Below are positions 17,353 to 25,909 of a stretch of DNA of 64,000 nucleotides, piece after piece. Every line of letters starts with the position of its first letter. Position 1 is the stretch's first letter. The stretch is from Pelagibacterium flavum (GTDB lineage Bacteria > Pseudomonadota > Alphaproteobacteria > Rhizobiales > Devosiaceae): positions 1,109,001 to 1,173,000 of the forward strand of contig NZ_CP107716.1 in assembly GCF_025854335.1 (NCBI RefSeq), given 5' to 3'. The position numbers and the translations under genes are program-made. Below the pieces are notes generated by a model. The model saw only the letters and a list, made by a program, of their open reading frames with translations. It was not told the DNA's origin and searched no databases.

Positions 17353-18120
17353 TCAGGCGTGACCCGCGGCGCTCAGGAACTGGCGCAGCCGGTCGGATTT
17401 GGTGGCGCCGAAGACTTCATCGACTGTGCCCTGTTCCTCGATCTTGCCCAGATGGAGGAAGACGACCTTGTCGGAGACTTCGCGCGCAAATTTCATGTCG
17501 TGGGTGACAAGGATCATGGTGCGGCCTTCATCGGCCAGCATCTTTATGACGCCCAGCACCTCGACTTCGAGTTCCGGATCGAGCGCCGAAGTGGGCTCGT
17601 CGAACAACATGAGTGTGGGATTGATGCAGAGCGCGCGCGCAATGGCGGCACGCTGCTGCTGGCCGCCCGACAGCTGGGCGGGAAAGGCTTCGGCCTTGGC
17701 CGCGATGCCCACCTTGTCGAGCAGGGCAAGCGCCTGTTCGCGCACTTCTTCCCTGTTACGCTTTTGAACGAGGAGCGGTGCTTCCATGACGTTTTCGAGG
17801 ATCGTCATGTGCGACCAGAGATTGAATGACTGGAACACCATGCCGAGCTTGGAGCGGATACGGCGCAATTGAGATGCGTCGGTGGGGTGACGGTCGGGAC
17901 CTTCGGCCGAAAGCGACACGTGCTCGCCATCGATGGTCACGTCTCCCCGGTTGGGGATTTCGAGCATGTTGATGCAGCGCAAAAGGGTGGACTTTCCCGA
18001 ACCTGACGACCCGATGAGCGAGACCACGTCGCCGCCCATGGCACCAAGCGAAACGCCCTTGAGAACTTCAAGACTGCCAAAGGACTTGTGGAGGTCCGTG
18101 ATCTCCAGAATTTGCGTCAT
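17353..18120 (-). CDS. Polar amino acid ABC transporter ATP-binding protein
   Basis: This 255-residue ATPase of the HisP/GlnQ class is the first gene of the minus-strand operon. Walker A is GSSGSGKSTLL, preceded by the family-specific LKGVSL; the insertion SLSAEGPDRHPTDASQLRRIRSKLGMVFQSFNLWSHMTILENV matches HisP-type Q-loops. The signature is LSGGQQQRAAIARAL, Walker B is LMLFDEPTSALDPEL and the switch is ILVTHDMKFA. The ATG at 18120 is chosen because the conserved domain starts at once (MTQILEITDLHKSFG); the frame continues upstream without family similarity. Confidence 0.9.
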   Translation of the reverse strand: MTQILEITDLHKSFGSLEVLKGVSLGAMGGDVVSLIGSSGSGKSTLLRCINMLEIPNRGDVTIDGEHVSLSAEGPDRHPTDASQLRRIRSKLGMVFQSFNLWSHMTILENVMEAPLLVQKRNREEVREQALALLDKVGIAAKAEAFPAQLSGGQQQRAAIARALCINPTLMLFDEPTSALDPELEVEVLGVIKMLADEGRTMILVTHDMKFAREVSDKVVFLHLGKIEEQGTVDEVFGATKSDRLRQFLSAAGHA

Positions 18121-18385
18121 TCGGTACGGGTTTACCCCTTGTTGGTTTTGCCGAGCCCGCTGCAGTTCCCCATTACCCCGATGGGGGCCGCCCACACAAA
18201 CAGGAAACCAGAAAGCGCCGCGATACAAAAGCGAAAACGACAATCTCGTGTCGCTTTTTCGACCAAACGGTAAAAACTACGCGCGGGGCGATAACCGTTT
18301 GAATACCAGTCCGCCAAGTTGATTTCCGCTGTCAACTTGGCCGGTGCTAAGGTCCGGCGGGACGCAAACGAGATTCGCCGGCACC

Positions 18386-19537
18386 ATGGGTTTCGACTAC
18401 AATTCGCTTCTGATGGCCTCAGGCGCAGCGGGGATTGCGCTTTGTTTCACGCTGATGAGTTCGTGGCTGCGCGAGCGTGGGTCGACATTCCTTCTCACCT
18501 GGGCGCTGTGTATCGCCATCATCATCGCAGCGATCGTCGCCTTTTCGGTTTTCCACAGCACCGTCAACGTGCTGCATTCCATGCTTGCCGGCGTGTTGCT
18601 CACCACAGCCTTTGCGATCAGTTACGGTGGATTTACCCAGTTCAGCACCGGACGGTTTGCAAGTGGACCGGTTGTTGTTCTGGCCGTCGTCAGCGCCGCA
18701 CCGATCATTGTGAGCGGCGCTTTTGGATTTGACGGGCTGAGCTTTGTTTTCATCAACGCGATGAGCGCGTTGCTCCTGGGGTTCTGCGGCTATCAGTACT
18801 GGACGGCACGGGCGGAATCTCCCGGTCCGATCACGGCTATTGCCGCATTGCACTGGATGCTGACACTTTCCTATGTGTTTTGCGTGATCGTCGTCGCCGC
18901 GGAAACGCCGCTCTATCTCGATGGCCGAGTGCCCGACAACTGGGCCGAAGCCCTTAATCTGATGGTTTCAGTGATCGCGCTTACCGGGATCGGCGGGCTG
19001 TTCGTCACGGTGCATCAGGAGCGCATCAGCCGCAGGCATCGCGATGCATCATTGATCGATCCCCTGACCGGGTTGAACAACCGACGGGCGCTTTTCGAGA
19101 GATTTCCCGATGGTCTTGTGCCGCAGGGGGCCGGACTGATCGTTTTCGACCTCGACGATTTCAAGGGGCTCAACGACCGGCATGGCCATGCGTTCGGCGA
19201 TACAGTGTTGCGCAGTTTCGCGCGCATGGTGGAGGAAAACTGCCGCGCGGAGGATATGGCCGTGCGGCTGGGCGGCGAGGAATTCGTTCTGGTGCTGCCG
19301 CAAAGCTCGGCCACCCATGCACTGGCACTGGCCGAACGCATCCGCAGCATAATGGGCCGGATGATCCATACCATGGACAACCAGCCGGTGATCTGTACGG
19401 TCAGCGCCGGCGTTGCGATGGCCGAAAAGCCCGGGCTGAGCCTCGATACGCTGATCCGCAAGGCGGACAATGCGCTCTATCTCTCAAAGCGCTCGGGGCG
19501 CAACCGCGTGTCGCAAACGGCTTCTTCAGCGGCTTGA
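18386..19537 (+). CDS. Membrane-anchored diguanylate cyclase (GGDEF)
   Basis: The product has 383 residues from the ATG at 18386; a GTG 42 bases upstream would add 14 residues and is less likely. The first ~210 residues contain about six hydrophobic segments, a membrane sensor region of the AdrA style without a recognisable ligand motif. The C-terminal ~165 residues are a GGDEF domain: LIDPLTGLNNRRAL, then FDLDDFKGLNDRHGHAFGD, then the active-site GGEEF. The inhibitory RxxD (RAED) sits exactly five residues before GGEEF, so product inhibition by c-di-GMP is expected. No EAL domain. It stands alone, divergent from the amino acid transport operon. Confidence 0.9.
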   Translation: MGFDYNSLLMASGAAGIALCFTLMSSWLRERGSTFLLTWALCIAIIIAAIVAFSVFHSTVNVLHSMLAGVLLTTAFAISYGGFTQFSTGRFASGPVVVLAVVSAAPIIVSGAFGFDGLSFVFINAMSALLLGFCGYQYWTARAESPGPITAIAALHWMLTLSYVFCVIVVAAETPLYLDGRVPDNWAEALNLMVSVIALTGIGGLFVTVHQERISRRHRDASLIDPLTGLNNRRALFERFPDGLVPQGAGLIVFDLDDFKGLNDRHGHAFGDTVLRSFARMVEENCRAEDMAVRLGGEEFVLVLPQSSATHALALAERIRSIMGRMIHTMDNQPVICTVSAGVAMAEKPGLSLDTLIRKADNALYLSKRSGRNRVSQTASSAA

Positions 19538-19542
19538 TGACC

Positions 19543-20382
19543 CTATCGCGCCGGGCCTGTTTCGACCGGCGCATCGTCGCGTCCGCCCCATTCGGTCCAT
19601 GAGCCGTCATACAGCGCGACCTTTTCGGCGCCGATGGTGTCGAGCGCCAGGGCCAGAACCGCGGCGGTCACGCCCGATCCGCATGAGGTGATGACCGGCC
19701 TTGCCGGATCGATACCGGCGGCGCGGATGGCTTTTTCCAGTTCAGCGTCCGGCTTGAGCGCGCCATCGGCAATGAGCGCGTCAAAGGGCAGGTTACGGCT
19801 CTGCGGGATATGGCCCGATCTGAGCCCGGCGCGCGGCTCGGGCGTGTCGCCTGTAAAGCGGGCCGCGCCGCGGGCGTCGAGAATCTGGTGGCCCGCCTGG
19901 CTGGCGGCCAGAACCTCATCGAAGCCGGCGACGGCACCGCTGTCGAATTTCGCATCGAATGCTGCCGGCGGCGCGACCGAATCGCCGGTTTCGAGCGGGC
20001 GATTTTCGGCTCGCCATCTCGGCCCGCCGCCCGCGAGAATTTTGACCTCGCGCGCGCCCATGACCGTGAAGGTCCACCAGGCGCGCGGGGCCGAAAAAAG
20101 CCCCGCTTCGTCGTAAACGACAAGGACTTTGTCCGAAGCGATGCCCAGCGCGCCGGCCATTGCGGAAAAGGTCTCGGCATCCGGCAGCATGTGGGGCAGG
20201 CCCGATGAGAGGTCGGCGTTTTTGTCGAGATCGAAAAAGACTGCGCCGGGGATGTGACCGGCGAGATATTCAGCGTGCGCGTTACGCCCGGAATTGGGCA
20301 TGTGCCAGGAGGCATCGATCACCTGGACATCGGGATCATCGAGATGGTCGGCCAACCATTGTGTGGTGACGAAACGGGACAT
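19543..20382 (-). CDS. sseA: 3-mercaptopyruvate sulfurtransferase
   Basis: This is a 279-residue two-rhodanese-domain enzyme. The catalytic Cys234 lies in CGSGVTA, the loop sequence diagnostic for mercaptopyruvate rather than thiosulfate sulfurtransferases. The inactive N-terminal rhodanese (VIDASWHMPNSGRNAHAEYLAGHIPGAVFFDLD) and the linker DEAGLFSAPRAWWTFTVMGA are typical of SseA. It transfers sulfur from 3-mercaptopyruvate to thiols or cyanide in the cytoplasm. It lies 10 bases after the nucleoside hydrolase gene on the same strand, so the two may be co-transcribed although functionally unrelated. Confidence 0.92.
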   Translation of the reverse strand: MSRFVTTQWLADHLDDPDVQVIDASWHMPNSGRNAHAEYLAGHIPGAVFFDLDKNADLSSGLPHMLPDAETFSAMAGALGIASDKVLVVYDEAGLFSAPRAWWTFTVMGAREVKILAGGGPRWRAENRPLETGDSVAPPAAFDAKFDSGAVAGFDEVLAASQAGHQILDARGAARFTGDTPEPRAGLRSGHIPQSRNLPFDALIADGALKPDAELEKAIRAAGIDPARPVITSCGSGVTAAVLALALDTIGAEKVALYDGSWTEWGGRDDAPVETGPAR

Positions 20383-20392
20383 GGATTTCTCC

Positions 20393-21334
20393 TTAGGGCA
20401 GGCGCGCGATGCGGTCTGTCAGAAGCGCGTAGAACGCATCGGAATCGCCTGAACGGATGAACGTCGCGTTGCGCGGGCGGTCGGTGACGTGCCAGTAATC
20501 GGCGACCGTCATGCCGCGTGTCAAAGGGCTGGCGCATTCGATTTCGACATTGCACAGCCGGCCCTTGAAAATCTCGGGTGCGATCATGTAGGCGGTGACG
20601 CAGGGATCGTGGAGTGGGGCGCCGGGCCAGCCGTATTTTTCAAGATCGAAGCGCTCGGAAAAGCCCAGCATTGCAGCAACCGCCTCGCCCGAGCGGTTGC
20701 TGATGGCCCGGAACGCTTCGACGCGCTCGGGGGTGCCGATCATCTGATGGGTGACATCGAGCGGCATCATGGTGATTGGTGCGCCGCATTTGAGCACGGT
20801 CTGGGCGGCTTCGGGATCGACATAGATATTGAATTCAGCGGCCGGGGTGATGTTGCCGACCTCGAAATAGGCACCACCCATCAGGACGATTTCCTGGATG
20901 CGGGCGGCGATGTCGGGGGCTTTGACCAACGCCATGGCGAGATTGGTCAGCGGGCCGAGCGCACAAAGCGTGACCGTTTTTTCCGGCTCGCGCCGAATCG
21001 TGTCGATGATGAAATCGACGCCGTGCTTGGCCTCGAGGCGCAGTTTGGGCTCGGGCAGGTCGGGGCCGTCCAGCCCGGTCTGACCGTGGACGTGCTCGGC
21101 GGTAACCAACTCGCGCATGAGGGGGCGGGCGCATCCGGCATAGACCGGAACATCGCGGCGTCCGGAGAGTTCAACCACCTTGAGGGCGTTCTTGGCGTTC
21201 TGGGCAAGACCCACATTGCCGGCCACGGCCACGATGCCGAGCGTTTCGATCTCCTCGGGGCTGGCCAATGCCAAAAGGATGGCGACGGCGTCGTCCTGGC
21301 CGGGGTCGGTGTCGATGATGATCTTGCGTGCCAA
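20393..21334 (-). CDS. Inosine-uridine-type nucleoside hydrolase
   Basis: The 313-residue protein has the calcium-binding signature of the family at the very N-terminus (KIIIDTDPGQDDAVAILLAL). VTLCALGPLTNLAMAL, VLMGGAYFEVGNITPAAEFNIYVDPEAA and the late HDPCVTAYMIAPE segment carry the other metal and ribose ligands. It should cleave the N-glycosidic bond of purine and/or pyrimidine ribonucleosides to free base and ribose in the cytoplasm. This fits the nucleoside importer, deaminases and base-degradation genes elsewhere in the window. Specificity cannot be fixed from sequence. Confidence 0.92.
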   Translation of the reverse strand: MARKIIIDTDPGQDDAVAILLALASPEEIETLGIVAVAGNVGLAQNAKNALKVVELSGRRDVPVYAGCARPLMRELVTAEHVHGQTGLDGPDLPEPKLRLEAKHGVDFIIDTIRREPEKTVTLCALGPLTNLAMALVKAPDIAARIQEIVLMGGAYFEVGNITPAAEFNIYVDPEAAQTVLKCGAPITMMPLDVTHQMIGTPERVEAFRAISNRSGEAVAAMLGFSERFDLEKYGWPGAPLHDPCVTAYMIAPEIFKGRLCNVEIECASPLTRGMTVADYWHVTDRPRNATFIRSGDSDAFYALLTDRIARLP

Positions 21335-21419
21335 GGTGAGCCTCCAGGTCGTGTCGTTTGCGGCGCGATCCTAGTCATGGCGCGGGAAAAGGGAAGGGGC
21401 GTGGTGCGGCGTTAAAACA

Positions 21420-21434
21420 TGAAATGTACAGTCA
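21420..21434. promoter_or_regulatory. Candidate RirA iron-responsive operator upstream of rirA
   Basis: The sequence fits TGA-N9-TCA exactly (TGA at 21420, TCA at 21432), the published iron-responsive operator of rhizobial RirA. It lies just before promoter-like elements TTGACA (21442-21447) and TATAAT (21462-21467), whose 14-base spacing is short. It suggests autoregulation of rirA by iron status. Confidence 0.6.
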
Positions 21435-21553
21435 GCTTTTCTTGACATAGTTTAGAATTGTTATAATCTTTGACGGCAGCGCATGAAGCGATATTGTGCG
21501 TTCTGTTCTAGATTCTCCGGCGCTTTGGCGCTTTCAATGACAGGGCATGCCCC

Positions 21554-22009
21554 ATGAGACTGACCCGCCAGACAAGCTATGCCGTTCGGACGCTGATGTA
21601 TTGCGCCATCAACGCGCCCGATCTTTCGCGCGTGGCCGATATCGCCAAGGCTTACGGGATTTCGGAGTTGTTCCTGTTCAAGCTGATCAAGCCGCTTGTG
21701 GAAAACGACATTCTGGAGACGGTGCGGGGCCGTCATGGCGGCGTCCGCCTTGCGCGTCCCGCAGCGGAAATCACCCTGCTCGACGTCATTTCGCTGACCG
21801 AAGAAAATTTTGCGCTGGCGGAATGTTTCGAAGGCGGAGAAACCAGTTGTCCGCTGGTCGGCGGATGCGAGCTCAATGTCGCCCTGCACGAAGCGCTCGA
21901 GGCGTTCTTTGCGGTTTTGCGCTCCTACACGATCGCCGATCTCACCGACAAGCGCCGTGCCATGCGCTCGCGTCTGGGTATCGAGATGCTGGGCCTGGAG
22001 CTGAACTAG
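21554..22009 (+). CDS. rirA: Iron-responsive Rrf2-family regulator RirA
   Basis: The product has 151 residues. The N-terminus MRLTRQTSYAVRTLMYCA and the recognition region AKAYGISELFLFKLIKPL…TVRGRHGGVRLARPA follow rhizobial RirA closely. Three conserved cysteines, Cys91, Cys99 and Cys105 (AECFEGGETSCPLVGGCELN), are the iron-sulfur cluster ligands by which RirA senses iron and oxygen. It represses iron uptake genes when iron is plentiful. It is monocistronic as far as can be seen, with a RirA-type operator 120 bases upstream and another 54 bases downstream of its stop. Confidence 0.92.
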   Translation: MRLTRQTSYAVRTLMYCAINAPDLSRVADIAKAYGISELFLFKLIKPLVENDILETVRGRHGGVRLARPAAEITLLDVISLTEENFALAECFEGGETSCPLVGGCELNVALHEALEAFFAVLRSYTIADLTDKRRAMRSRLGIEMLGLELN

Positions 22010-22062
22010 CCTTCCCCAACGGATTCTGATTCTCGGCGAAAAATTTCGCAGGGCTTAAAATA

Positions 22063-22077
22063 TGATCTTTACAGTCA
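22063..22077. promoter_or_regulatory. Second candidate RirA operator, downstream of rirA
   Basis: A second exact TGA-N9-TCA (TGA at 22063, TCA at 22075) lies in a context resembling the first site: both have TAAAA-C/T-ATGA, a T-rich half and TACAGTCA, followed by a TTTT stretch. No protein gene follows on the plus strand before the terminator at 22126-22168. Confidence 0.5.
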
Positions 22078-22168
22078 TGTTTTGATGGGATAGACACGGT
22101 CCTGCAGGAGTGAGGCCTGCCCCTTGACCCTGTATACGGAGCGCCAAAGCCGTGTACAGGGTCTTTTT
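22078..22168 (+). ncRNA. Possible iron-regulated small RNA
   Basis: About 90 bases lie between the RirA-type operator and a strong Rho-independent terminator, with no credible open reading frame. Two hairpins can be drawn: GCAGG / CCTGC around 22103-22120 and the terminator stem itself. The transcript is inferred only from operator plus terminator. The alternative is that the terminator simply ends the rirA mRNA. Confidence 0.3.
22126..22168 (+). terminator. Rho-independent terminator
   Basis: A 14-bp stem with one G-U pair (22126-22139 with 22150-22163, outer part GACCCTGTA / TACAGGGTC) is followed immediately by TTTTT on the plus strand. It ends rirA transcription or the proposed small RNA. 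The minus strand has no T-run, so it does not serve rutR. Confidence 0.85.
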
Positions 22169-22201
22169 CGTCTCAGCGCGGGCGTGGTTGCCGATCGCGG
22201 C

Positions 22202-22846
22202 TCAGCGTTTGTTCTGCGGCGTCAGGCCGTGCAGGAACAACTGGTCGAGGAAACGCGCGGCATCCTCGAATCGCCCCTCGCCGCCGCGTTCACGGCCGAG
22301 GACGGCCTTCACCTGAATGTCGAAATCGGCGTAATGCTGGGTGGTGGCCCAGATCGAGAAGATCAGGTGATAAGGGTCCGCCTTGGCGATCTTGCCCTCG
22401 GCCATCCAGCCCTTGATGATCTTGACCTTTTCGTCGACCAGGTCTTTGAGATCGGTGTGCAGGATCTCGTAAAAACCCGGCGCGCCGCGCAGCATTTCAT
22501 TGGCGAACAGACGGCTTTCACGGGGAAAATCGCGGCTCATCTCCAGCTTGCGGCGGATATAGGACTGGATCTCGGGCAGAGGGTCGCCGTCGGGGTCCAT
22601 TTCCCGCAAGGGCTCGAGCCAGGTATCGAGAATACGCGCCAGAAGCGGGGCATGGATATCTTCCTTGGATTTGAAATAATAGAGCAGATTGGGCTTGCTC
22701 ATCCCTGCCGCTTCGGCGATCTGGTCGATGGTCGAGCCGCGGAAACCGAACTGGGAAAAGACGTCGAGCGCGGCTTCCAGGATGACTTCCTGCTTTTCGC
22801 GCTGGATCCGGGTTGCCGGTCTCGGCGTCTCTGCTTCGGTGGTCAT
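22202..22846 (-). CDS. rutR: TetR-family pyrimidine regulator RutR
   Basis: The product has 214 residues from the ATG at 22846; further upstream ATGs in frame lack similarity. The helix-turn-helix region FGFRGSTIDQIAEAAGMSKPNLLYYFKSKEDIHAPLLARILDTW and the ligand domain (YIRRKLEMSRDFPRESRLFANEML, HLIFSIWATTQHYADF) follow E. coli RutR closely, including the SKxNLLYYF recognition helix. E. coli RutR binds TTGACCANNTGGTCAA and is released by uracil or thymine. It is divergent from the pyrimidine catabolic operon; operator-like sequences lie in the gap and also in front of the 5'-nucleotidase gene. Confidence 0.9.
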   Translation of the reverse strand: MTTEAETPRPATRIQREKQEVILEAALDVFSQFGFRGSTIDQIAEAAGMSKPNLLYYFKSKEDIHAPLLARILDTWLEPLREMDPDGDPLPEIQSYIRRKLEMSRDFPRESRLFANEMLRGAPGFYEILHTDLKDLVDEKVKIIKGWMAEGKIAKADPYHLIFSIWATTQHYADFDIQVKAVLGRERGGEGRFEDAARFLDQLFLHGLTPQNKR

Positions 22847-22944
22847 TTTCGGCTGCTGCCTCCCATAAAGAATCCCGGAGCCGGAATCCTGAACCGGTTC
22901 GGGGCCGTTTCCGTGACCCGGAGCGGGCATGAGAATTATACCCC

Positions 22945-22972
22945 TTGAACCTTGCATTGAGAGTGCTAGAAT
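22945..22972 (+). promoter_or_regulatory. Promoter-like sequence of the pyrimidine catabolic operon
   Basis: TTGAAC (22945-22950) and TAGAAT (22967-22972) are separated by 16 bases and lie about 85 bases before the aminotransferase start. An inverted repeat follows directly after the -10, where a repressor would block initiation. Confidence 0.5.
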
Positions 22973-23003
22973 TTTTCCAATCGGTCAAAAAAATTCTGAC
23001 CGA
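22973..23003. promoter_or_regulatory. Candidate RutR operator
   Basis: The 16-mer at 22973-22988 (TTTTCCAATCGGTCAA) matches 11 of the 14 fixed positions of the E. coli RutR consensus TTGACCANNTGGTCAA. It overlaps a perfect 7-bp inverted repeat TCGGTCA-N9-TGACCGA (22981-23003). The position just downstream of the -10 fits repression. Confidence 0.45.
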
Positions 23004-23056
23004 AATCAACAACCGGCCGCCCGAAACAATCGGGAAACGCCGGAGAGGGAATATTC

Positions 23057-24385
23057 ATGTCGCAGGGCGCTCCGTCCATCCCCAATGATCTCAATGCTTT
23101 CTGGATGCCATTCACGGCCAACCGGCAGTTCAAGAAGAGCCCACGCATGTTCGTGGGCGCCAAGGACATGCACTATAGAACCGCTGATGGGCGGGACGTG
23201 CTCGATGGCACCGCGGGTCTGTGGTGCGTCAATGCCGGTCACTGTCGACCGCTGATCACCGAAGCTATCGCCAATCAGGCAGCCGAACTCGATTACGCTC
23301 CGGCCTTCCAGATGGGCCATCCCAAGGCGTTCGAGCTTGCCAACAGGCTGGTCGATCTGGCGCCCGACGGGCTCGACCACGTGCTGTTCACCAATTCGGG
23401 GTCCGAATCGGTGGAAACGGCGCTCAAGGTGGCGCTGGCTTACCAGAAGACCATCGGTCAGGGCTCACGCACCCGGCTGATCGGGCGGGAGCGCGGCTAT
23501 CACGGGGTCAATTTCGGCGGCATTTCGGTGGGCGGGATCGTCGCCAACCGCAAGATGTTCGGAACGCTTCTGACCGGCGTCGATCATCTGCCGCACACCC
23601 ATTTACCGGCAAAGAACGCCTTTTCGCGCGGTGAGCCGCAGCATGGGGTGGAACTGGCCGAGGAACTGGAGCGCATCGTCACGCTCCACGATGCTTCGAC
23701 GATCGCCGCGGTGATCGTTGAGCCGGTGGCGGGGTCTACGGGGGTTCTGATCCCGCCACCGGGTTATCTCAAGCGCCTGCGCGAAATCTGCGACAAGCAC
23801 GGCATATTGCTGATCTTCGATGAGGTCATCACCGGATATGGCCGGCTCGGAACGCCATTCGGCGCCGATTACTTCGGGGTGACGCCCGACATCATGGTCA
23901 CCGCCAAGGGGCTGACCAATGGCGTTATTCCCATGGGCGCGGTGTTCACGTCGTCGAAAATCCACGACGCATTCATGACCGGGCCCGAACACCTGATCGA
24001 ATTTTTCCACGGCTATACCTATTCGGGCAATCCGATCGCCTCGGCGGCGGGGCTGGCGACGCTGGAGACCTACAAGCAGGAAGGCTTGCTGACCAGGGGC
24101 GCCGAACTTGGACCCTATTTCGAGGATGCGCTCCATTCGCTCAAGGGCGCGCCGCATGTGATCGACGTGCGCAATATCGGGCTGGTGGGGGCAATCGAAC
24201 TCGAGCCCATTGCCGGCGAGCCGACAAAACGCGCGTTCTCAGCTTTCGTGAAGGCCTTCGAAAAAGGCGTTCTGATCCGCACGACGGGCGATATCATCGC
24301 GCTTTCGCCCCCGCTGATCGTGGAAAAACAACAGATCGACCAAATCGTCGACACCATTCGCACGGTCCTCGGGGAGGTGGATTGA
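23057..24385 (+). CDS. Omega-amino acid--pyruvate aminotransferase (beta-alanine transaminase type)
   Basis: This 442-residue class III PLP-dependent aminotransferase shows LDGTAGLWCVNAGHCRPLITEAIANQAAELDYAPAFQMGHPKAFELA, which matches the beta-alanine:pyruvate transaminases. FTNSGSESVETALK binds the PLP phosphate, and LLIFDEVITGYGRLGTPFG plus TAKGLTNGVIPMGAV contain the PLP aspartate and the Schiff-base lysine. In this operon the substrate should be beta-alanine from uracil (or beta-aminoisobutyrate from thymine), giving malonate semialdehyde. It is the first gene of the operon and lies three bases before the dehydrogenase gene. Confidence 0.9.
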   Translation: MSQGAPSIPNDLNAFWMPFTANRQFKKSPRMFVGAKDMHYRTADGRDVLDGTAGLWCVNAGHCRPLITEAIANQAAELDYAPAFQMGHPKAFELANRLVDLAPDGLDHVLFTNSGSESVETALKVALAYQKTIGQGSRTRLIGRERGYHGVNFGGISVGGIVANRKMFGTLLTGVDHLPHTHLPAKNAFSRGEPQHGVELAEELERIVTLHDASTIAAVIVEPVAGSTGVLIPPPGYLKRLREICDKHGILLIFDEVITGYGRLGTPFGADYFGVTPDIMVTAKGLTNGVIPMGAVFTSSKIHDAFMTGPEHLIEFFHGYTYSGNPIASAAGLATLETYKQEGLLTRGAELGPYFEDALHSLKGAPHVIDVRNIGLVGAIELEPIAGEPTKRAFSAFVKAFEKGVLIRTTGDIIALSPPLIVEKQQIDQIVDTIRTVLGEVD

Positions 24386-24388
24386 GTC

Positions 24389-25882
24389 ATGCAGATCATC
24401 GAAAACGCCATAGGCGGCAAGCTGGTCGTTTCGGCATCGAGCCGCAAATCGGCAGTCTATAACCCGGCGACCGGCGAGCAGATTGCGCAGTTGCCGCTTT
24501 CGACAAATGCCGAGATCGACGCCGCTGTGGCCTCGGCAAAGGCCGCGCAGCCGGCCTGGGGCGCCACGCCGCCGCTCAAGCGGGCGCGGGTGATGTTTCG
24601 GTTCAAGGAACTGCTCGACAAACACGCCGCCGATCTGGCCCGGGAAATCTCGCGCGAACACGGCAAGACCCATGACGACGCTTTGGGCGAAGTGCAGCGC
24701 GGCATTGAGTGCGTGGAATATGCCTGTGGCATCCCCGAGCTCTTGAAAGGCACGTTCACCCGCAATGTCGGCCCGGCCATCGATGCCTATGCTGATCGCC
24801 AGCCGCTGGGCGTTGTGGCGGGAATCACCCCGTTCAACTTTCCGGCCATGGTGCCGATGTGGATGTATCCTTCGGCCATCGCGTGCGGCAACACCTTCAT
24901 ACTCAAGCCCTCCGAGCGCGATCCGTCGGCGCCGATGCTGGCCTGGAATTTGTTCATGGAGGCCGGGCTGCCCGAGGGCGTGCTCAATATCGTCCATGGC
25001 GACAAGGAAGCCGTCGATCACATTTTGGACCATCCCGATATCAAGGCGGTGAGCTTTGTCGGCTCCACGCCAATCGCCGAATATGTCTATCAACGTGGCA
25101 CCAAAGCCGGGAAGCGCGTGCAGGCGCTGGGCGGCGCGAAAAACCACATGGTGATCCTCCCCGACGCGGATCTGGACCAGGCAGCCGATGCTCTGATGGG
25201 TGCCGGGTACGGATCCGCTGGGGAGCGCTGCATGGCGATTTCGGTGGCCGTGCCGGTGGGCGAAAAAACAGCCGATGCGCTGATCGAAAGGCTCAAGCCG
25301 CGCGTTGAAAGCCTCAAGATCGGCCCGGCGACCGACAAGGACGCCGAGATGGGTCCGCTGGTGACCGCGATGCATCGCGACAAGGTGGTGGGCTATATCG
25401 ACAAGGGGGTCGCCGAAGGCGCCGAGCTTGTGGTCGATGGACGCGGGTTCAAGCTGCAGGGCTATGAGGATGGATATTATGTCGGCGGTACGCTGTTTGA
25501 TCGCGTGAAGCCGGAAATGACCATCTACAAGGAGGAGATTTTCGGTCCCGTCCTTTCGGTGGTCCGCGCGCCCGATTATGCTGACGCAGTCAAGATGATC
25601 AACGAGCACGAATACGGAAACGGCGTTGCGATCTTCACCCGCGACGGCGATGCGGCGCGCGACTTTGCCGACCGGATCGAGGTTGGTATGGTGGGGGTCA
25701 ACGTCCCCATTCCGGTGCCTGTGGCCTATCATTCGTTCGGGGGCTGGAAGCGGTCCCTGTTCGGGGATCATTCGATCTACGGGCCGGAGGGCGTGCATTT
25801 TTATACGCGGCTCAAAACCGTTACCACGCGCTGGCCTGCCGGCATCAAGTCGGGCGCACAATTTACATTTCCAACCCTCTGA
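24389..25882 (+). CDS. mmsA: CoA-acylating methylmalonate-semialdehyde dehydrogenase
   Basis: The 497-residue ALDH-fold enzyme has a catalytic cysteine in [11 protein letters not shown], the hallmark of the CoA-dependent MMSDH subfamily; the general-base glutamate of hydrolytic ALDHs is not expected. The cofactor regions [32 protein letters not shown] and [32 protein letters not shown] are intact. It converts malonate or methylmalonate semialdehyde to acetyl-CoA or propionyl-CoA with NAD and CoA. Placed right after the transaminase, it completes the route from beta-alanine to central metabolism. Confidence 0.92.
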   Translation: MQIIENAIGGKLVVSASSRKSAVYNPATGEQIAQLPLSTNAEIDAAVASAKAAQPAWGATPPLKRARVMFRFKELLDKHAADLAREISREHGKTHDDALGEVQRGIECVEYACGIPELLKGTFTRNVGPAIDAYADRQPLGVVAGITPFNFPAMVPMWMYPSAIACGNTFILKPSERDPSAPMLAWNLFMEAGLPEGVLNIVHGDKEAVDHILDHPDIKAVSFVGSTPIAEYVYQRGTKAGKRVQALGGAKNHMVILPDADLDQAADALMGAGYGSAGERCMAISVAVPVGEKTADALIERLKPRVESLKIGPATDKDAEMGPLVTAMHRDKVVGYIDKGVAEGAELVVDGRGFKLQGYEDGYYVGGTLFDRVKPEMTIYKEEIFGPVLSVVRAPDYADAVKMINEHEYGNGVAIFTRDGDAARDFADRIEVGMVGVNVPIPVPVAYHSFGGWKRSLFGDHSIYGPEGVHFYTRLKTVTTRWPAGIKSGAQFTFPTL

Positions 25883-25909
25883 TCATTTCAAAAGAAGGGA
25901 GCAAAGAGC

